Below are positions 58,315 to 64,000 of a stretch of DNA of 64,000 nt, piece by piece. The notes under the pieces are model-generated. The model saw only the letters and a list, made by a program, of their open reading frames with translations, made no database searches and had not been told where the DNA came from. The stretch's first letter is position 1; each line of letters starts with the position of its first letter. The position numbers and the translations under genes were made by a program. Source of the DNA: Podaxis mareebaensis (taxonomy: Eukaryota > Basidiomycota > Agaricomycetes > Agaricales > Agaricaceae); assembly GCA_018524725.1 (NCBI GenBank), contig JAEUWP010000421.1:248001-312000 (forward strand), given 5' to 3'.

Positions 58315-60554
58315 TCAATCTACCCAAGTCGGTCCGACTATCAAGTGCGCCTTGGGTTGGTACTTTTCCCCGTTTCGGTAACAAGCATCAAACCTCATCT
58401 TGACAGACCTATGGACTTTCACACCCCGCTTAATTTGTTGTGGAATAAACCTGCCTTGACCCAAATTCCACGCTAACCGATGTGTCCACGAATTATCCCC
58501 ATAATAACGATGCCTCATAGGGAGGAACTCTAGGACCCACCACGGCCATGATAGACTCAGCGGGTCATAGCTTGGCGATAACGCGCCTCGAAATTCAAGT
58601 TCTCCCTCGGACATGCCTGCTTCGGCCTCTGCTGCTTCCCTGATTCGAGCCTCTCATTCTTCAGGCTTGAGAGGTTTACGAGGTGGGATACGTTGCAAGA
58701 AGGCTGTCTCCGGGACTTTGAGAGGCGGAGGGCGCTTTAGAATCGGATGATAGGTAACTGGGTCCAAATCAAGACCGATCCGCCGCAACCCTCTAACAGA
58801 AAACATGATGCCCGTATTGGTGAGGAATGTCTGACGGATCATCCAGCGAAGGGGAATGCGAGCCAGGTTTGGACGTGTATCATTCGACACTAAAAACAAA
58901 AGGTCGATCTTAACCTGGTGGCAGCCACGCCTTTTCGATGATTAACATACCTGAACCACCGACATCTAGCTCGCAAGAAAGCGGTGATTACTTGATCTTA
59001 TGGTTTAGGGTTTTGACTTACCACAATGGCATCCAGCAAACCAAACCTGTGTCACATTCTGTTAGAGACCTGATCAGGTCTTTTGAGCGACGCCATTCAG
59101 TTACTTCCTCGACGTCCGTAGGTGTCTCATGTATATTACCATACTTCCTTTCTAACCCACGCATAACCCCTCTCGCCGACGGATTCCCTTTGTGACCATG
59201 ATGTCGCGGTTCCACTACATTCGATCTACCCCAGGTGTTCTACCTGAACTTGGCTCTCCGTTTATCTAGAGCAATCGCATGACGAAAGACTCGGACGACA
59301 GTATCGGACGTTGTGAATGGCAAGCGTCGGGGTATTATTCCAATTGAACAAACGGTGTCCCTGACCACGAGCCTCGTTTAGCTTGGATATGGAGAATTCG
59401 AGGGACATGATACCTACCATACGCCCAGGAAGTCGATGTTGACATGTATAGAGAATGCTGCTCTAAATGCATTGGATCGTTTCCACCCGATTCGATCTAT
59501 ACGAGCATACATCTTGTACGCGAATGGGACTTGTTGATGATGGCACCTTGGTAAAAGGCCGACTTTATGGAGCATACCCACCAAACTGGAATCGGATACT
59601 AGTCAGACGCGACCTATGACACATCCGCAAATATACGTACCGTGCTATATATGCTCCATGAGAAAATCCAAAGATACATATCTTGCCTCCTGCCTTATCT
59701 GATCTCGAGCCTCAGTTTGGGAGACAAAAGGAATGCGAAGGTAGACTGACAATTTTGCATCAAGAAATCGTAACCATCTTCAATTCTAATAAGATCAATG
59801 CCCGAGAATAAACTTAAGACAATCGCTTACACATAATTCATGCATCAAGACTCCGAGCGATTGTCTTGTCTAAAGCCTATTCTCCTGATGAGATACTTAT
59901 TATCGTTCGAAAAATTTGAAATACAACCTTGGAAATCCTCGCCATCAACGATGTCGCAATTTGAGGTATCGTATATGCTCCAATCCCAGCCTTGATCCGA
60001 CATGAGCCGAGGGCTCTAGGACGAATATCGAAGAAATCCACAGACCTGATAATACACTAATTGCTTGCTCGGATCATCCTTCTTCAAGATACTGAATAGT
60101 TCAACGATGTTCGAGTTCTAGCCAAGCGGTTCAGCTTCTGTCATAGTCTTGAATATTGTCTTCGCTGACGTCACTACCGAATCTAAATGCATGGATCGTT
60201 TAACGGATCATCCCGCCTGGTGGGGAATACTCACTGATCAGTCCCATCGAAACATAGTACGAGTGTCCTATTTGGGCGATCCGCAGGTACGGTTATATTC
60301 GGTACTTCACTCTCACTTATACCACCCATGCCCCGGGGAGGCAAAGGAGCGACCTCGGACAGCTTCTCGAGCGCCGTTCCCTTGCCATTAGCGGAAAAAC
60401 AGGGACCGGACCCTCCAGAGCCAGACGGAGGGGTTTTGGATGGAGTGAATGATACCGCCGTTGGAGAGCATGTGTGATGCGTGTCAAGACCATTAGTGCC
60501 GCCCTCTAGTGGCAAGATGTTCCCATTTGAGCCCACTTCGTTATTATCGCCCAT
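58315..60554 (-). pseudogene. Disrupted second copy of the DUF2235 hydrolase gene
   Basis: Parallel to 51324-53468, with matching blocks in order: NRTLVLCFDGTD, NSNIVELFSILKKDDPSKQL, DGYDFLMQNC, GKICIFGFSHGAYIARSLVG, VPFAYKMYARIDRIGWKRSN, VWFAGCHC, RPNLARIPLRWMIRQTFL, WNLGQGRFIPQQIKRGVKVH and GPTWVD at the end. Lesions: after FDGTD the only donor/acceptor pair (about 60235 to 60120) shifts the frame; TGA at about 59839-59841 in SLDA-stop-IM where the intact copy has DAHVM; and TGA at 58654-58656 inside LKPEE-stop-EARIREAAEAE. The elbow is GFSHG instead of GFSRG. Several introns present here are absent from the intact copy. A complete DUF2235 protein cannot be made from this locus; a truncated N-terminal product is possible. 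Confidence 0.8.
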
Positions 60555-61299
60555 ACTGTACAGCTCAGTCTCGCAAGGTGTCTTGTTCCTGAGGAGTCGC
60601 AGTCACAGAGTGGGTGCTGATAAGGCTCCCATGGCAGTGAGGAAGGAGGGAGGGAGGTTAAGGCCATCTTGACCTCCCCGCCCGATGCAGGATTATATAG
60701 ACACGGGGAAGATACGATTCCGATATCAAGCACCCATGACGAGTAAGACCTGCGTTACGCCTCACCGACTTCACGTTGATGATCAGACATAAACGGGGCC
60801 CCTTGAGTATTTCAGTATTCATTAATATTAATTGATCAGCACCCGCACACCCTGGTGCCATCTTTGCATCTCTTGTTCGATTCGGGTCTTCGACGCGTTT
60901 CGAACGAATGTGTAAGCCTGAATTGCCTCCACGGAAACTGAATTCTTACTTTTAGATCGCTCCGATCATCCGTCGCTCCTTACAGCATTACAATAACATG
61001 GAAGCTGTATATGACTCCTATCCATGTCCCAAGGTTGTGGAAATGGATCGACCTCGGCACTAGACGTCTTCGGTTTATGAGTAACTCAAAATACTATACT
61101 GACACCGAGATGAAACAGTATATTGTACATGTAAACCGAGTAACTACGGATTTAAGTACACACAAACGGGGTGAAGATTCTGTGTTCCCCAGCACCGCAA
61201 GGCAATGGAGAGTTATGACTTTGCCTCGGATACTGCATTCGTGGGTGTATTGTTACAAGATGCCTGGAAAGTACTGCTTACTAACCTTATGTGTCAAAC
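60555..61299. other. Intergenic, 0.75 kb
   Basis: No gene recognised between the DUF2235 pseudogene and the 3' end of the NACHT gene. Confidence 0.5.
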
Positions 61300-63405
61300 C
61301 TAACGATGCCGTACCTTGGGTAACTGCTCCAGAAACTTTTCGATAAGTCGCTTGGAGTATGGCTTCACCCAGAAATGGCTACTCCGGCATTGAAGGAGAG
61401 CCTTCCTCCCTCCGTGCCCAATCACGTAGAAACTGGATATTGAGCTATTGCACAGCATACCACGAACAAATGAAACAATAGCCTTAATTCTGGAATGGCG
61501 GGTGAGATTAGATTGCTGGGGGATCTGCAGCAAATGGTTGAGGCCATGATGCGTCCAAATAGTGATGTTGACTTACAATCTGTAAAAGTAACTTTATCTC
61601 CATGTCTACGCGCGTCAGTTCTGGGTGAAGGCAGAGTTTTCTGAAATCAAAGTCCATCAAGGCGCTCAGTCTCTTTGCATCATCATTCAAGTGAACTGAG
61701 CGAAGAAGAGCAAAAAATGTGCCGACAAGCTTGTTATATTGATCAAACTGCTCTGAACGGTGCAAGGATGGCCAAGTCAAGTCAAGCGCAGGAACATATT
61801 CAACTACTAATGTGACGTTCAGAAAGATCCATGCCGCGACTACACAAAGCATTACTTACCACTGGCGTATCGTTGACGGCGAACTTTTATCCGATCTAGC
61901 TTGCACCGAATCTTGTCCCAGAGTGCCACTGCACAGTCCGACCAAATGCAAAACGGTCCAGACCTTGTTGGGTCCCCCAGGAAGTCCATAAAGGATGCGT
62001 GGTAAAATACAACCCGACAATCACTGCCTATTTTCATAACGGAATGGAGAGACCGACATGCATTTCGGAACTGTGATTCGGATAGGTCCAACAAATTGGC
62101 AATATTGAGAGCATCCGACATGCCACGCAGGCGCGTAGACAAGAGAATCCACTGGACGATCTGAAGCTTTTTAGGCGGAATGCGCTCCATGATGAGCGTA
62201 TAAAAGCTATTCAGCCCTGATAGGGGATGGCTGGGACCTTTTGCTTCCAAGCATTTCGCGAAGTGGAGGACTGCACGCAACTGGTCGACAGGTCCACACG
62301 ACTGGGAGTCATCACCACCAATAAACGGACGGCAGTGTCAGCACAGGCGAATAGTCCATTGCACAGGTCGACGATAGTCCAGACCTCTCGTTCAGAAGGC
62401 CATGGAAGCGCCAGACCGTGTTTTTGCCCAATCTCGCGGAGCTTGTCCGTCAAATACAGTGCGATCCCACTGTCAATCTCTCGGGATATGACGAGCTCGA
62501 TCGGAAGACATAGCGGTTTGATATCAGGAAGATCGAATGTAGCAACAAGGTCAGGCTCGAGGCGGCTGAGGAAGATCCAAAGGAAAGGCGTGGTTTTGTT
62601 CCGGATAGATTCTGCGACAATCTTGACGATGTCCACTTGCGCCTCCACCCTAACACATTCATCAAGACCGTCAACAATGATGACCTGATCCGTGAGTTCT
62701 TCTCCTTTGGCTTTGAGTTCTTTGATTGGAGCGACGAGAAGCTCATGGAACTGGTGCGGCAGGGATTTCTTGACAATAGTTGGACTGCGAATGAGTTTAT
62801 GATCGATGGTGCCAAAGGAATCGAATTTGTCGGCGAGTTGGTATGAGATGGAGGTGAAGAAGCGGTCGGGGTCATCTCGATTATTGGGCCGGGAAAAGAA
62901 GAACGATGCACCCAATTTTTCGCCTAGAGCTTCAGCACAGGATTGCGCAATGGCTAACTTTCCGACACCAGCTGGGCCTCTCAACCATGCAATCCGAGTA
63001 GGATGTTTGTCAGCACTGACACCCCAGCTGGTGAGGTTTTCAATGCAATCATCCAGTGTTCCAGGATGGCATTTAGGAGGAGGATATCGGGCCGAGAAGT
63101 CATGAGTGGCTTCTGGAATTGAAGCTTCGAGGAGGGTTTGAAGACCTGCACATAAAGTAAGCAGCAAACATCTGCATGAACACGATATTCTCAGCTTTTC
63201 TCTCGGATGTGCTCCTGATAATGTTGATTTGAGCATGTGGGGACTGGTCAAGAGTGATGTTAGTAGATTTGTCAGTAATAGACTGATCGACATTGATGTC
63301 AGTAGATTGGATGATGGTTGACCGGCCAACATTGATGATAATAGAGTTGTCAATGAAATTGGGGTTGTTCACTGCGAAGTCATGAGCACCAGGAAGAATC
63401 GACAT
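61300..63405 (-). pseudogene. NACHT-type STAND (NLR-like) gene, apparently frameshifted
   Basis: Agaric-type NLR. The start MSILPGAHDFAVNNPNFIDN (ATG 63405) is the usual opening of this family, followed by a polar Ile/Asp/Ser-rich stretch. Then GLQTLLEASIPEATHDFSAR, PPPKCHPGT, Walker A WLRGPAGVGKLAIAQ (Leu where Ser/Thr normally follows the Lys), the Walker B block VIIVDGLDEC and SRLEPDLV. At about 62331-62334 the frame shifts: upstream reads ADTAVR, while downstream the next frame continues FIGGDDSQSCGPVDQLRAVL and LSGLNSFYTLIMERIPPKKL, consistent with one missing base. The remaining parts join through introns near 61853 and 61535 to a stop at 61300. The splice from the N-terminal exon to GLQTLL is also not resolved in phase. 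No WD40, ankyrin or TPR repeats follow the NACHT. A sequencing error at the frameshift cannot be excluded. Confidence 0.75.
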
Positions 63406-63846
63406 GGTGGTGGAAGGGAAAGATGGGCAGGAACCCCAGTCAGCGGCGGGTTGTCCATCCCAAGTTCACGTGCTGTGTAGCGCCAATGGCGTCTCTGCCT
63501 CGTACAAAAAATGGAATTCATACCAGACCAGATGCGTGTCAAGATTTGGGTGCGTCTAATAACATTGATTGAATATGTAATAGCCGAGCAGTCACAGCAA
63601 GAATAATGTTCGGGTATCCTTTGAATTAGCTTTGTGTCCATGTCTCCTTGCAATTGTCGATTTTCTCTTCACCGAGAGGATTACCACCCAAGCCGAACTC
63701 CGGATAAGAGAGAGAACTCACCCAGTAAACCAGAATGTCCGTATCACCGACGGATAAGGTCGTGCCCGCGACCGTTATTGCACCAATGCTCAAACGGAAA
63801 TCGGCCTGGAATTAGTCGGACTTGGTACCAAGCAGCCGAATGAATA
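63406..63846. other. Spacer between NACHT gene and DUF2235 fragment
   Basis: No gene seen; contains the promoter side of the NACHT gene. Confidence 0.45.
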
Positions 63847-63847
63847 A

Positions 63848-64000
63848 GATCTAGAATCGACAGTCTTCTCGTATGCCAGGTGTGGTACATGTGGAAGATT
63901 AGGACTGGTGGTTTGAATCCCGCTCCCAGTGAGGGGGGAGACCGAGGAAGGTGAGGGCGGTACGCTGTCTTCGGCATGTTTCTCGATGACAGTTTCTGTG
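63848..64000 (-). pseudogene. Truncated third DUF2235 copy (N-terminal fragment, runs off the window)
   Basis: From about 63848 to the window end the sequence is nearly the same as 53275-53427 of the intact DUF2235 gene (for example CATGTTTCTCGATGACAG against CCTGTTTCTCGACGACAG). It covers codons for TETVIEKHAEDSVPPSPSSV and the Ser/Pro-rich region just before the catalytic domain. Similarity stops abruptly at the left, so the RTLVLCFDGT core and everything after it are missing on this side. The rest of the 5' end lies beyond the window. Confidence 0.75.

Noticed and set aside
58654..58656. TGA in the second DUF2235 copy as programmed readthrough
   Set aside because: A second TGA and a splice-phase break occur in the same gene, so ordinary pseudogene decay explains it better.

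Overview
This window is nuclear DNA from a filamentous fungus, most likely a mushroom-forming basidiomycete (Agaricomycetes). The signs are genes densely split by 48-75 nt introns, fungal FuA/etherase-like glutathione transferases with a catalytic serine, a non-reducing polyketide synthase, a NACHT STAND protein with the agaric GPAG-type P-loop, a HET protein, and a regulator joining C2H2 fingers to a Zn2Cys6 cluster. Assignments were made by reading translations and splice sites by eye; nothing was searched in a database.

Layout. 0-13 kb is gene-poor and scarred: two paralogous genes of unknown function (167-1076 and 6545-7469), a 560-bp MITE-like element with terminal inverted repeats (3347-3906), a broken GDA1/CD39 nucleoside diphosphatase (4669-5817), a decayed coding remnant (9.4-9.9 kb) and an unknown gene with an in-frame 18-bp minisatellite (10741-12022). 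13.3-21.9 kb is a head-to-tail array of six intact glutathione transferase genes with one shared intron position; three also share a promoter block. 22.2-25.1 kb is a kinesin-7-like motor gene. 26.2-34.0 kb holds two tandem paralogues encoding three-helix membrane proteins with a WD40-like C-terminus. 34.2-35.0 kb is a small GFA (Gfa-like/CENP-V) zinc protein. 36.1-38.7 kb is the C2H2 + Zn2Cys6 transcription factor. About 5.4 kb without recognisable genes follows.

44.1-51.0 kb is a nine-exon non-reducing polyketide synthase of 2147 residues with the order SAT-KS-AT-PT-ACP-TE. Its frame is fully open, yet the acyltransferase nucleophile is Gly instead of Ser, the only carrier domain has Asp where the phosphopantetheine serine belongs, and the KS and SAT signatures deviate, while PT and TE keep their key residues. 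I regard this apparent pseudo-synthase as the most unusual object in the window.

51.3-64.0 kb looks like a recognition or incompatibility-type neighbourhood: an intact DUF2235 hydrolase, a HET protein with a probable N-terminal hydrophobic exon, a ruined second DUF2235 copy, a frameshifted NACHT protein, and a truncated third DUF2235 fragment at the right edge. Duplication followed by decay is the theme of the whole window (GSTs, WD40-like pair, DUF2235 trio, 285/290-residue pair).
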